A stretch of DNA of 27,355 nt from Lingula anatina. Its lineage: Eukaryota > Brachiopoda > Lingulata > Lingulida > Lingulidae. A model generated the notes under the pieces. That model was not told the DNA's origin. It ran no database searches and worked only from the letters and a program-made list of their open reading frames with translations. The position numbers were made by a program, and so were the translations under genes. The stretch is taken from positions 530,697 through 558,051 of the forward strand of contig NW_019774525.1 of the NCBI RefSeq assembly GCF_001039355.2. Direction: 5' to 3'. Positions 8,191-17,841 of the stretch are shown in pieces. Position 1 is the stretch's first letter. Each line of letters starts with the position of its first letter.

Positions 8191-9116
8191 GTCACGAGGT
8201 AAAGTTGCTCACTCGGCCTTCACCGATGGATAATAGGATGAGCAGTTATCCCACATTTCTTCCCGCCCGTTCATTCATATGCTAGTATCTGAGCCGCGTG
8301 ACAAGCAAGGTACGTTACAAACGCGGGACGTAAATGCAATTTTTATTCCTTCATTTTTACGTCCTGGGCGCTTGTTGGACCTTAAATTTGAAATAGATCT
8401 TATTTATTTGGCATGATTGGTGCTGTGAAAGTGCTGTTTTTTAATATTTCCAACTAAAACCACTTTGTATGCCCGTTCAAAAGCTTGTCGCTTAATTCCT
8501 TATTAGACACTGAATAGATTCCCTGCAGGAATTACGCAACAATCATTAATGTGGATCGGCCATATTTGATCTGCGGATCGGTAGATCCAAGGATCATCTG
8601 TTGTGAATGCCCTCTAAGAGTCCATTCACAACAGCGGACGAACAGCGTATCAAATATGGCGGATCCTACATGAAAGAAGAGCCGACTGATTAGCTGATGG
8701 TCTCCCCGCCTCAAGCGCCATTAAACAGAGTAAATCAAAGCTCCGAGGTTTAATTGCCAGATCCGTGCAAGTACGGCTGGTGTAGAGAAGAGGACACCAT
8801 AAGCGGATTAGATGGTTATTCTTTTATGTAGGGTCATATTTGATCCGTGGATCAGTAGATCAATCAACAATTAGCACGATAAGGTTTGGGAATGTTCCCC
8901 TTGGAGTTACTACAGTAGGATAAATAAGGTTCCGTTTTATAGCGTTTAAAATATTTTAATCCTTATTTTGTGAATATAAGGGGGTGGGCAATCAATGGGC
9001 AGCCATATTAATACCGTCAATTTTTAAACGTTATTACACAATAGCTAAAGACATAATACCACAGTCAGCTAAGACGGGTGCACTACTTTAATATTATAAT
9101 TGTTGTTGAGTCTTAA
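7871..9116. repeat. 1.25 kb direct duplication, left copy
   Basis: This copy matches 11441-12687 in the same orientation at an offset of 3570-3571. By eye I count six substitutions and one T-run indel, over 99% identity. It starts at CTGGCTCGCGCT, next to the axis of the foldback element, and runs to TTGTTGTTGAGTCTT. The 70-codon and 60-codon frames inside (8073-8285 plus, 8532-8714 minus) occur identically in both copies only because the DNA is duplicated. They show no family features. Confidence 0.9.
8553..8665. repeat. Nested inverted repeat (copy at about 12124-12237)
   Basis: GGATCGGCCATATTTGATC (8553-8571) pairs with GTATCAAATATGGCGGATCC (8646-8665). Inside, CTGTTGTGAATG (8598-8609) pairs perfectly with CATTCACAACAG (8623-8634) around a 13-base loop. 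A related half-copy, GGTCATATTTGATCCGTGGA, follows near 8831. This is probably an old foldback element carried along in the 1.25 kb duplication. Confidence 0.7.
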
Positions 9117-9450
9117 AAACTTGTTTGTTGCAGCGTCAGAATAATACTGATATCTTTCAGTGGCTAGGAACAATGGTTCGCGTGTCACTATTAACAGCAC
9201 AAGCACTACTTTTTCTATTATCATTGCTGTCGTATCTAACTGATAATACATTAAAATTTGTTTGTTGCAGCGTCAGAATGATACTGATATCTTTCAGTGG
9301 CTAGGAACAATGGCTACGCGTGTCACTATTAACAGCACAAGCACTACTTTTTCTATTATCATTGCTGTCGTATCTAACTGACAATACATTAAAATTTGTT
9401 TGTTGCAGCGTCAGAATGATACTTGTACCTGTAAGTGGCTAGGAACAAAC
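9117..9450. repeat. 138 bp minisatellite, 2.4 units
   Basis: TTTGTTGCAGCGTCAGAA starts at 9124, 9261 and 9399 (periods 137 and 138). Each unit continues with GTGGCTAGGAACAA, CGTGTCACTATTAACAGCAC and ATCATTGCTGTCGTATCTAA. The third unit is cut where the CAACGTTG-rich repeat begins. Frames across it encode repeated peptides but lack start, stop and family logic. Confidence 0.85.
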
Positions 9451-9714
9451 CCATGTTGTTTTAACGTTGAAACAATGTTGAACCATAATGTTGAGAAGAC
9501 ATTGGATAAACATTGGATTTGAAAGTTGTGTCAACCTCAGATAACAACGTTGTATCAACGTCAGAAAACAATGTTATATCAACCCCACCCAGCGGGAAAT
9601 TATGTTGTTTCAACGTTGAAACAATGTTGAGCTTCAACGTTGACAAGATGTTGGATTAACATTTGATTTGAAAATTAGATCAACGTCAGATAACAATGTA
9701 TCAACCCCAGTTGT
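9449..9714. repeat. CAACGTTG-rich repeat, two units
   Basis: Two diverged units (about 9449-9590 and 9600-9714) share ATGTTGTTT(C/T)AACGTTGAA, AACAATGTTGA, (G/A)ATTAACATT(G)GATTTGAAA and CAGATAACAACGTTG-type boxes. Short palindromes (CAACGTTG) recur on both strands. The junction carries ACCCAGCGGGAAAT. This looks like part of an invertebrate interspersed repeat with internal palindromes. No coding capacity. Confidence 0.7.
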
Positions 9715-9719
9715 TGGAC

Positions 9720-10238
9720 AACATTCTTGCATAAAAAGACATTAAAATGACCTGAAATGTTTTTATTTTTGGTACAAAACACAGGTACACAATTATAACG
9801 TACATGTACACTGTAAAAACATCCAAGTGCCTGCTTTGTCTGATTTTTTCAACGCATTTAGCTCCTAAGCATGTTTTGCACCTAAACATGGTACACCCTT
9901 TTAGCCTGGATGTGTTTAGCAGTAGGACATGTTTGATGACTAAATGTATGTAGGGTATATATGTATGGCCTTTAAGTTAAATTTTCCAATGTTTGCTTAG
10001 ATTAATATATATAGTTATTTTCTTATAAATATATATATATCGTTATTATGTCTAAGTTATATACGAAGATAAATTAGCACAGGCACTTTGTGTCGCTCAC
10101 GACTTGGTGAATAAAAATTGCAAACAGTTGAGTTGGCGTTTTTGTTTCAAAAGCTAGACTACTACCTGTGTAGGGGCGTACAACTGTATTGATCAAGTTG
10201 ATCAAAGCAAGCACCCCAGCTTAAGCACCTCAGTGATA
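9720..10238. other. Gene-free AT-rich stretch
   Basis: It contains a short AT microsatellite near 10010-10040 and nothing recognisable otherwise. The 62-codon minus-strand frame has no protein-like features. Confidence 0.3.
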
Positions 10239-10457
10239 CCCCCTTTACACTGGACGGCGTCCTTTCTGCGTCCTTTCTGCGACCATGAAATTTGGCATCG
10301 GTGTGGTCTTAATAAGGAGGCACGAGCATTGATTTTGTATCAGAATGAATGCTCAATGATCGACCAGTTGTCGGCACGTACAGTATTATAATTTTTTAAC
10401 TCTCAAATGGGGCCGTACTGCTGGACGCAGAAAGGACGCCTTCCAGTGTAAAGGGGG
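10239..10457. mobile_element. 219 bp element with 35 bp terminal inverted repeats
   Basis: Left end CCCCCTTTACACTGGACGGC continues GTCCTTTCTGCGTCC. The right end (10423-10457), read on the minus strand, matches with one mismatch in 35. The left arm also has a direct duplication of GTCCTTTCTGC. The internal ~145 bp are unique and non-coding. No clear target duplication was found, so the exact ends may be off by a few bases. Confidence 0.75.
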
Positions 10458-10608
10458 CTTAACTTAGCGCCTCATGTGGAGCGTTCTCTTAATATCGGAT
10501 ATGGCAGCGACAGCTTAGCAGTGAGCAAGTAGCCCACGTAAGTTTATCTCAAACAATAAAAGATAACCGGGTCACCTGGCTGGGGAAGCTACCAGGAGAT
10601 AATAAAAA

Positions 10609-11440
10609 TACATGTAGACAAAGATGATTCACGTTTTTATCTAATGTGACATGTCTCCAATAATAATGAATTGTTGATAAAACTGATAAATGTGTTTACT
10701 ACTTCCAAACTGAGAGATAAGCACGTACCAGCATGGACTTTCCGCTCCTTTGTTAACATTATTATTATTATCATTATTATTGTTTTGTTATAAATATGAT
10801 TACATTTATATAGAAAAGTACACAGAAGCAACCTTTGTTTTAAACGATATGCATTACAAGAATTTTATAATATGGATCATCGGGACCTTTTAAAATACTG
10901 AATAAACGCTAATAATAAGAGAAAGAATAGATAAATGAACGAGTCACGAATAAATCATTAGTGCGAAATAACATAATTTTGGGGTGGGGTTGTCCTGTTA
11001 AGTTCAAATTCATACTTTTGAGTAGAATAAATTTAAAAAAAGAGAGGATGTGTCATATGGATAAGAAAAGTCAACGCGTTTTTCAATAAGGCAGTCTCTG
11101 TGACTGTTAATGGTCTTTAATCAATGAAGTGTTAATTTAAAAAATTAGTCACAACGAAGCTTCAAAACGACTACGGCTATACAAATCAAAAATGAATTAG
11201 CCGTATATAATGTGATACACAATTTTTAATTCAGCATTTACAACTTTGTTCATTCTTTTATGTGCTCATTACATAAACGTAGCGGGTACATAATTGCTTG
11301 CTTATTTTTTTTTTTCATGTCATTTATCACAGCGACCACCATTCATTTCCGTAATAACAGAGGGTCTGTCATCTTCTTTTGCAATGTAGATTTCGCATAA
11401 TTTATTGCTTTATTACTCGAAATATCAAAATATCAAAATA
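10609..11440. repeat. Dispersed repeat copy B
   Basis: It runs parallel to copy D (17645-18525) over its full length. Shared blocks include CATGTAGACAAAGATGATTC, TCTAATGTGACATGTCTCCA, CGTACCAGCATGGA, a TTA microsatellite, ACACAGAAGCAACCTTTG, GTGGGGTTGTCCTGTTAAG and TTACTCGAAATATCAAAAT. The 10637-10831 minus frame (and its partner at 17680) is a by-product of this repeat. It ends abruptly at the left edge of the second duplication copy. Confidence 0.8.
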
Positions 11441-12687
11441 CTGGCTCGCGCTGCCAGTAATTACGCCGCGGGGTATTCAGGGCACAGACCGTAATCACAA
11501 GATACCGCGAATAGAAAATAGATTTTTAGAAAATAGACTTGTCATGTGAACGGGGCCTAAGCTGTCGCTGTGGCTGCTTATGGTCTGCTTTTGATCAATT
11601 AACTTAATTAAAAAAATAATAATCACAGCGAAGCCTCAAAAAATGAATAAGCTGTATAAATGTGATGCACAATTTTTAATTCAGCATTCACAAGTTTGGC
11701 CATTCTTTTATGTGCTTTGTACATGTACGCTGTGGTTTGTTATTGCTTCTTCGTTTAATTGTCACGAGGTAAAGCTGCTCACTCGGCCTTCACCGATGGA
11801 TAATAGGATGAGCAGTTATCCCACATTTCTTCCCGCCCGTTCATTCATATGCTAGTATCTGAGCCGCGTGACAAGCAAGGTACGTTACAAACGCGGGACG
11901 TAAATGCAATTTTTATTCCTTCATTTTTACGTCCTGGGCGCTTGTTGGACGTTAAATTTGAAATAGATCTTATTTATTTGGCATGATTGATGCTGTGAAA
12001 GTGCTGTTTTTTTAATATTTCCAACTAAAACCACTTTGTATGCCCGTTCAAAAGCTTGTCGCTTAATTCCTAATTAGACACTGAATAGATTCCCTGCAGG
12101 AATTACGCAACAATCATTAATGCGGATCGGCCATATTTGATCTGCGGATCGGTAGATCCAAGGATCATCTGTTGTGAATGCCCTCTAAGAGTCCATTCAC
12201 AACAGCGGACGAACAGCGTATCAAATATGGCGGATCCTACATGAAAGAAGAGCCGACTGATTAGCTGATGGTCTCCCCGCCTCAAGCGCCATTAAACAGA
12301 GTAAATCAAAGCTCCGAGGTTTAATTGCCAGATCCGTGCAAGTACGGCTGGTGTAGAGAAGAGGACACCATAAGCGGATTAGATGGTTATTCTTTTATGT
12401 AGGGTCATATTTGATCCGTGGATCAGTAGATCAATCAACAATTAGCACGATAAGGTTTGGGAATGTTCCCCTTGGAGTTACTACAGTAGGATAAATAAGG
12501 TTCCGTTTTATAGCGTTTAAAATATTTTAATCCTTATTTTGTGAATATAAGGGGGTGGGCAATCAATGGGCAGCCATATTAATACCGTCAATTTTTAAAC
12601 GTTATTACACAATAGCTAAAGACATAATACCACAGTCAGCTAAGACGGGTGCACTACTTTAATATTATAATTGTTGTTGAGTCTTGT
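11441..12687. repeat. 1.25 kb direct duplication, right copy
   Basis: It is nearly identical to 7871-9116. It lacks the left half of the foldback element and is joined directly to the end of copy B. The right edge falls at GAGTCTT, where the two copies change to different lead-ins (AAAAACTTG and GTTGTGTTTTCG) before the shared 138 bp minisatellite. Confidence 0.9.
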
Positions 12688-12696
12688 TGTGTTTTC

Positions 12697-12972
12697 GTGT
12701 TTGTTGCAGCGTCAGAATAATACTAGTATCTTTAAGTGGCTAGGAACAATGGCTACGCGTGTCACTATTAACAGCACAAGCACTACTTTTACTATTATCA
12801 TTGCTGTCGTATCTCACAGACAATGCGTTAAAAACATGTTTGTTGCAGCGTCAGAATAATACTAGTACCTTTAAGTGGCTAGGAACAATGGCTACGCGTG
12901 TCACTATTAACAGCACAAGCACTACTATTACTATTATCATTGCTGTCGTATCTAACTGACAATGCATTAAAA
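12697..12972. repeat. 138 bp minisatellite, two units (right copy)
   Basis: TTTGTTGCAGCGTCAGAA starts at 12700 and 12839 (period 139), with the same unit content as at 9124-9450. Units here differ from the left array (ACTAGTA for ACTGATA, TTTAAGTGG for TTTCAGTGG), so the two arrays have changed separately or been homogenised within each site. Confidence 0.85.
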
Positions 12973-13560
12973 CTTGAATAATATATATATATCCCCTGCA
13001 CATGCCATACAAACAAACTGGCAGCTTGGCCAATTTACTTGGTCAATTAACTTGGTCAATTAACTTGCCTATTATGCTGTTAACAAGGCAAAGACACCAT
13101 AAAGAATGGGCCCAGCCAGGGCGTAATAAACATGGGGTCTGGGCTTTTTATGCATGGGACTGGATTTGATCCGGGCCTTGACATATATACTTGACATTTG
13201 ATATGGAATATTTCAGTTTTAAAGGTATACCTAGGTAAAATGCGTTCTTTATCAAAAAAAAAAAAAACAAAAACAAAAAACTCAGATCTCATATAAGATA
13301 TCTGACTGGAGAAGCGTGAAGTCAGGCGTGTCGCTACCAATTAACCAATTCTCAAGTCTGTTGCACTGCTGCATTGTGTAATATGCAGTGATTTAATTGG
13401 GTAGTGCTCCTTTGGGCTGGTCAAAGCTTGGCTTTGGCGAAGCATGGTTCTGTCAAAAAAGTATCCATATGTCAGCAACTACTGCATAGAAGCATCTGAA
13501 GTTTTGCATGCAAGCGGTTGGTTTTGCAGTGCGTAAAATGAGTTTAGCAGTGTTTTACAA
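12973..13560. other. Gene-free stretch with small tandem repeats
   Basis: (AT)n lies near 12980. Three units of about 13 bp based on TTAACTTGGTCAA lie at about 13034-13066, and an A-tract near 13253-13280. No supported gene; the 86-codon minus frame here includes the A-tract as poly-F and is an artefact. Confidence 0.4.
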
Positions 13561-13562
13561 AA

Positions 13563-13787
13563 TTGTTAAGCTGTGCCAGAATGGCGCGAAAAAGAAAGAC
13601 ATTGCCAGACAGATTATTGCGCCAAATGGAACTGTCCGCACAGTTTCATAGAGTAATGCCCAGACTTATGTACCCACACAGAGATCACGCCCAATTTATC
13701 GTTATCTTACACCAGGGTATAGGACTCAATGTCCTTCAGGATATGCTGCTGCAATTAAAGCAAAACCACCCAGTCCGTTTTGAATGA
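13563..13787 (+). CDS. Short unrecognised open frame, possibly not coding
   Basis: From the first ATG (13581) the frame gives 68 residues starting MARKRKTLPDRLLRQME and ending with an Arg-Phe-Glu tail. It has no membrane segment and no motif I recognise. All three plus frames here are fairly open (another reads KKKDIARQIIAPNGTVRTV), so composition may explain it. It lies just downstream of the minus-strand exon at 13799-14155 and could be the 3' UTR of that gene. Low confidence as a gene. Confidence 0.15.
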   Translation: MLSCARMARKRKTLPDRLLRQMELSAQFHRVMPRLMYPHRDHAQFIVILHQGIGLNVLQDMLLQLKQNHPVRFE

Positions 13788-13798
13788 GGGGCAAATTG

Positions 13799-14155
13799 TC
13801 ACCAAAATGCGTTTTTCAAGGCTTTTAGCGAACACCAAACTGGTTTTAGCAGGTTTGAATACCAGGCCACATCTGAGGAAGTCACTGTAAACAGCAAAAC
13901 AGCATAGTCTGTTTCTCCAATGATTTGGGGACCATGACACTTTCTGGGTAGAACATAAACTGCGTGGTTTTCTTTATTGAGGTCAGATTTTACCTGTACC
14001 GCTAAATTGGTCAAAACAGAGTTTACAGAATTCCCGAAGAGGCCTACGACAAGGCGTGTGCCGCTTCTGAAGTGATTAGGGTCATTGGCAGTGTCAAAAT
14101 TTGGAGTGGATACCACATTGGTGCCAAAACACCAATGGAAGTCATCGATGAAAAC
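13799..14155 (-). CDS. Terminal exon of an unrecognised minus-strand gene
   Basis: A strong minus-strand acceptor (T-tract then ATCTGGTTCAG) lies at 14156-14158. From the first base after it, a single frame is open for 118 codons and ends in TGA at 13799-13801. The protein part starts VFIDDFHWCFGTNVVSTPNF, has GLFGNSVNSVLTNLAVQV in the middle and HGPQIIGETDYAVLLFTV later, so it mixes hydrophilic turns with beta-like hydrophobic runs. I do not recognise the family. The codon-aligned plus frame over 14024-14160 is also open (EAYDKACAASEVIRVIG), so strand choice rests on the splice site and the longer frame. The upstream intron would hold the AT microsatellite at 14180-14236; upstream exons were not found. 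Confidence 0.35.
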   Translation of the reverse strand, partial: VFIDDFHWCFGTNVVSTPNFDTANDPNHFRSGTRLVVGLFGNSVNSVLTNLAVQVKSDLNKENHAVYVLPRKCHGPQIIGETDYAVLLFTVTSSDVAWYSNLLKPVWCSLKALKNAFW

Positions 14156-14177
14156 CTGAACCAGATAAAAAAAAAGG

Positions 14178-14179
<2 letters not shown>

Positions 14180-14236
<57 letters not shown>
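14180..14236. repeat. (AT)n microsatellite
   Basis: About 28 perfect TA repeats. The poly Tyr-Ile run in minus-strand ORFs comes only from this. Confidence 0.95.
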
Positions 14237-14238
<2 letters not shown>

Positions 14239-14849
14239 TGAGTAAAGGTAACATCTAACAGAGTAATATTTAATAGAGAGAGACTTTAAAAACAGAGAAA
14301 ACAAGGAGCGACTTTGCTGGGAGATAAATAGCAGACTGTTAGCAACTTCCATGCATTCCTCAGGTGACTTGTTTCATTAAAGTTTCTCGTCAGATCGTCG
14401 GAATGGCCTGAATGGAGCATATTCTTCAAAAAAACATGCCCAACTAACGATATTTTTATCCAAATACACAAATTAAAAGCTCATTTTGTAAATATGGGGC
14501 CTTAAAAAACGTTCTTTTTGCTCGGCCTAGGAGTTAATGAGCTACCTGGTCACCAGGTCCGATGACGACAATCGTGCCACCGGAGGAGATAGCCAAGCAG
14601 CGTGTTTAGCTGTCAAACTGAGCTGAATTGTCTACCTGTAAGATGGCTTATCTGACTCCTGATAAAAGTTTAAACTCATTCAAATATCTTACCCTAGGGG
14701 TCTAAATCCTCGTGAGGCCGTGTGAAGCAATTTTCCCGTCTATTCAATTCTTTTACTAGCATTTAATTATGGTTATCCCAACTAGTATAAAATACTGAAT
14801 TGACTTGTGGGTACTTTTGATCATTCGATATGAGGTCCATGTTATTTGT
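14237..14849. other. Gene-free stretch
   Basis: A near-perfect inverted pair ACCTGGT/ACCAGGT separated by one base lies at 14544-14558. A minus frame reading EECMEVANSLLFISQQS near 14290-14350 could be an upstream exon for 13799-14155, but no clean splice pair was seen. Nothing else is supported. Confidence 0.25.
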
Positions 14850-14940
14850 GAAATTCAATTCAATTCAATTTATTAAACCCTTGCGCCCTACGGCTCGCCT
14901 TAATGAAATGCAATAAAAATATAAAGTTATTAAAACAACA
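14850..14940 (-). mobile_element. Retroelement-like 3' tail with (TTGAA)n
   Basis: On the minus strand a CGCAAGGGTTTAATAAA box is followed by three to four TTGAA repeats at 14850-14870. Non-LTR retrotransposon and SINE 3' ends often stop in such short tandem tails after a conserved stem. No reverse-transcriptase frame was found upstream (14940-16370), so only a 5'-truncated tail is likely left. Confidence 0.4.
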
Positions 14941-16370
14941 ACAATACAACTACCCGTACTAGTAGTATTGATAAAAACTCATCAGACAGACGTTAATCTT
15001 AGCTCCGATGCACATTTTAAGGCATTTCATAAGTTGTTTAATTGTGAAACATTGTTAAGTGATAACAACCGTTTTGTAGCAAAGACATTTCTAAATTCTT
15101 AAAAGAATAAAAGGAAATTCATCCACGATGTCGTCTAAAATACATAGTTTAGAGGTTTTTAATTTTATTTGTATCTGTTTACCTTTCAGTTTCTACAGCT
15201 AGATTATGTGTTGAAAGTGTAAATTTGGCAATTAATTCCTTTTTTATATTTCTGTGAAATTGGCTCATCTAAATAGAATTGCACAGTAAAATTACCAACA
15301 AGATGTTGGTACAGTAGCCCTTTACTCCTTGTGGATATTTCTCCAGTCAATGTTTGTCTAAAATTATCTTTCAATCTTTACTCTGTCAAGGACGGTATCA
15401 AATTATCTGACATATTTTCGTGAAAAATTAATGACAAACCAAGTGTCTCCAGTTCATTCCGTACTCAAATTACCCAATCAAAATTTTAGGTGAGTTGATC
15501 TTTATAGCACGCTGTTATAATACAATTTTTCAAGGAGCGGATTTAAATCAATATAAAAAAACATAGCATTATACTTAAAAGGAGTGGATATCCCCGGGTT
15601 TCATAAAATACTAAGTTATGCACAATGAACTAAGTTATCACTAGTGCTCCTTTTTACACCCAATATTCTTTTTTAAAAATCCGTATGTGCCTTTCTAATA
15701 TCCCTTACCATGTTATATATCCATGCATAATTCAAAATATACTAATGTACGTATCAAATACTGCACATTTAGTGAACACATTAAAGTTATGATTTTTTAA
15801 CATGCTACTAATAGCAAACAATGCTTTTTTTACCTTGTTCTGCTATATAATTTTGGGTTTGACAAAACTTATAAATTTGCAAAAAGTTTTGCTTACAGAC
15901 TCAGAACTAGCGTTTCAAATTATAAAATGATAAATCTTTTAAATTATTCAATATTTCAGTTGAAATACCCTTCAGAAACAAATTCTTAAAGCACACAACA
16001 CTTTATTTCGTTAAACGAATTAGGATTACGAAACATTTTATTACAGCAGTTCCCATTCTTTTTCTTTAATATTACCGCTCTTTTTCGAGTTTTTCCTCAA
16101 CCACGTTTTCTTCCGCGGAAGTAATTGTATTAATCTGCCCATATTATAGTGACTTAAGAAGCAAATACATTAAAAAATATTACTGGCAGGAGCCCTCGGT
16201 TTTTAAATTTTAATTTAAAATACTTTTATTTGGAAGTCACAACCTAACAGAAAATAGAAATCTCGGGAAATTTTTATTAGAGGCAGGGAAATTACATGTT
16301 AAGATCTACATATATACGAAAGATTTAAATATTATACTTGACGTACTGGTATTGTATTATCTTCATTCTA
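14941..16370. other. Long AT-rich stretch without genes
   Basis: No frame of 60 codons or more occurs between about 14.47 and 16.96 kb on either strand. I see no splice-bounded exon, RNA gene or clear repeat boundary here. It may be intron or decayed retroelement sequence. Confidence 0.4.
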
Positions 16371-16472
16371 ATTTATTTATTTTATTGTGATTAACATTAT
16401 TATGCTGTAAATTGTTGTACCGTACCTATGACAAGAACGTCACATTAAATTAACTACTACTACTACTACTAA
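16371..16472 (+). mobile_element. Retroelement-like 3' tail with (TAC)n
   Basis: A stretch with TGTAAATTGTTGTACCGTAC and GAACGTCACATTAAATTAA is followed by six ACT units (16453-16471). The form resembles the 3' end of a non-LTR element with a trinucleotide tail. No coding part was found upstream, so the call is tentative. Confidence 0.35.
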
Positions 16473-16972
16473 AATGCATCAGCAGTTAGTAAGCTTGTCA
16501 CCTGATGACAGTTAACTTGGAAGACTGTCAGCTTTTGATATGACCTAAACCACTTGAGGCGACCATAATCTCGAACAGCACATTCTTGTCACCGAAGTTA
16601 GTAAATAAGCCAAGGAAGACCGTCACAGACTAAGAAAGAAGATTGTCAACTAGTGCTGCTTTTTTGGTGAATCCCACGGCAACACACTGAGGCATAACGA
16701 AAATTGCCCAGCCCCGTTCAACACAACTTCCTTAAACTTCCCTGTCTGTATTCAGCATGCAGCTCAGCTGAGTCTCAAAGACCTTTATCATCTTTGTCGT
16801 CACAGTACCACGTGACCCAGATCTGTCGCTTTCTTTTACTAATAGATTGTTTTTAAACTTTTTTAAAGGTGGTGATCGATTAAAACATCTTTTGTGTATG
16901 CATTGAGTGCTGAATCTTCAACATTCGAGAAATGTTTTTTTACGTGACTAGAATTCTTTAACTATGCTGTGT
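16473..16972. other. Gene-free stretch, one faint minus-strand frame
   Basis: On the minus strand near 16640-16810 a frame reads VTTKMIKVFETQLSCMLNT, then a stop, then a short continuation VERGWAIFVMPQCVAVGF. No splice sites or family features support it. A CACGTG box lies near 16810. Confidence 0.2.
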
Positions 16973-17022
16973 ATACTGGGGGTCCGGTTCGAAAAGAACC
17001 GCCCCTTTTGCTGGGAAAAGGT
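16973..17022. repeat. Tandem repeat unit left of the assembly gap
   Basis: AAAAGAACCGCCCCTTTTGC and GGGAAAAGGT abut the gap. The same ~30 bp sequence, with one difference, restarts at 17281 right after it. Confidence 0.7.
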
Positions 17023-17280
17023 NNNNNNNNNNNNNNNNNNNNNNNNNNNNNNNNNNNNNNNNNNNNNNNNNNNNNNNNNNNNNNNNNNNNNNNNNNNNNN
17101 NNNNNNNNNNNNNNNNNNNNNNNNNNNNNNNNNNNNNNNNNNNNNNNNNNNNNNNNNNNNNNNNNNNNNNNNNNNNNNNNNNNNNNNNNNNNNNNNNNNN
17201 NNNNNNNNNNNNNNNNNNNNNNNNNNNNNNNNNNNNNNNNNNNNNNNNNNNNNNNNNNNNNNNNNNNNNNNNNNNNNNNN
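17023..17280. other. Assembly gap, 258 N
   Basis: A run of 258 undetermined bases. Both edges carry the same AAAGAACCGCC(C/A)CTTTTGC repeat, so the gap is a collapsed or unsequenced tandem array and its true length is uncertain. The four ORFs drawn across it are artefacts. Confidence 0.99.
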
Positions 17281-17416
17281 AAAGAACCGCCACTTTTGCT
17301 GGGAAAAGGTCCACTCTGGGTAAAATTTGATCTAGGCACATGATGTTTTTATGGGAAAAGGTCCACTTTTTCAGAAAACGAACCCCCCTTTTGAAATTGC
17401 TGGCTACGGGCCTGAA
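17281..17416. repeat. Repeat block right of gap, ending GGCTACGGGCCTG
   Basis: It starts with the gap-flanking unit, then has a second GGGAAAAGGTCCACTTTTTC about 50 bp on and ends GCTGGCTACGGGCCTG near 17415. Read on the minus strand it begins CAGGCCCGTAGCCAGC, a form seen at ends of old interspersed elements in invertebrates. Together with 16973-17022 it is probably one element with an internal tandem array. Confidence 0.45.
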
Positions 17417-17580
17417 TAGGTAATATATTAACTAGATATGGAATGTGCAGACTGGTGGTGGGTAAATATAGGAGAGAGGGAGAAACTTAGGCAGTGGGAA
17501 TGAAGCTGTTTTGAAATCCAAAACTCTTGTTCCTTATTTTTTCTCGATCAGTGAATAAAAGTTAAACCTTACAGTTTAAC

Positions 17581-17795
17581 TTATCATTAAACAGCACCTG
17601 TATTGGAGGGCGAATGTTATATTTATGTATTACCGAAGACCTAAAAGTACATGTAGACAAAGATGATTCACGTTTTTATCTAATGTGACATGTCTCCAAT
17701 AATAATGAATTGTTGATAAAACTGATAAATGTGTTTACTACTTCCAAACTGAGAGGTAAGCACGTACCAGCATGGAGTTTCCGCTCCTTTGTTAA

Positions 17796-17841
<46 letters not shown>

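Noticed and set aside
8073-8285. 70-codon ORF present identically at 8073 and 11643
   Set aside because: Both lie inside the 1.25 kb DNA duplication, which explains the identity. There are no splice sites, family motifs or signal peptide that I can defend, and the start lies in repeat A sequence.
16958-17343. Four ORFs of about 120 codons across the gap
   Set aside because: They consist almost entirely of N translated as X; only short repeat ends are real.
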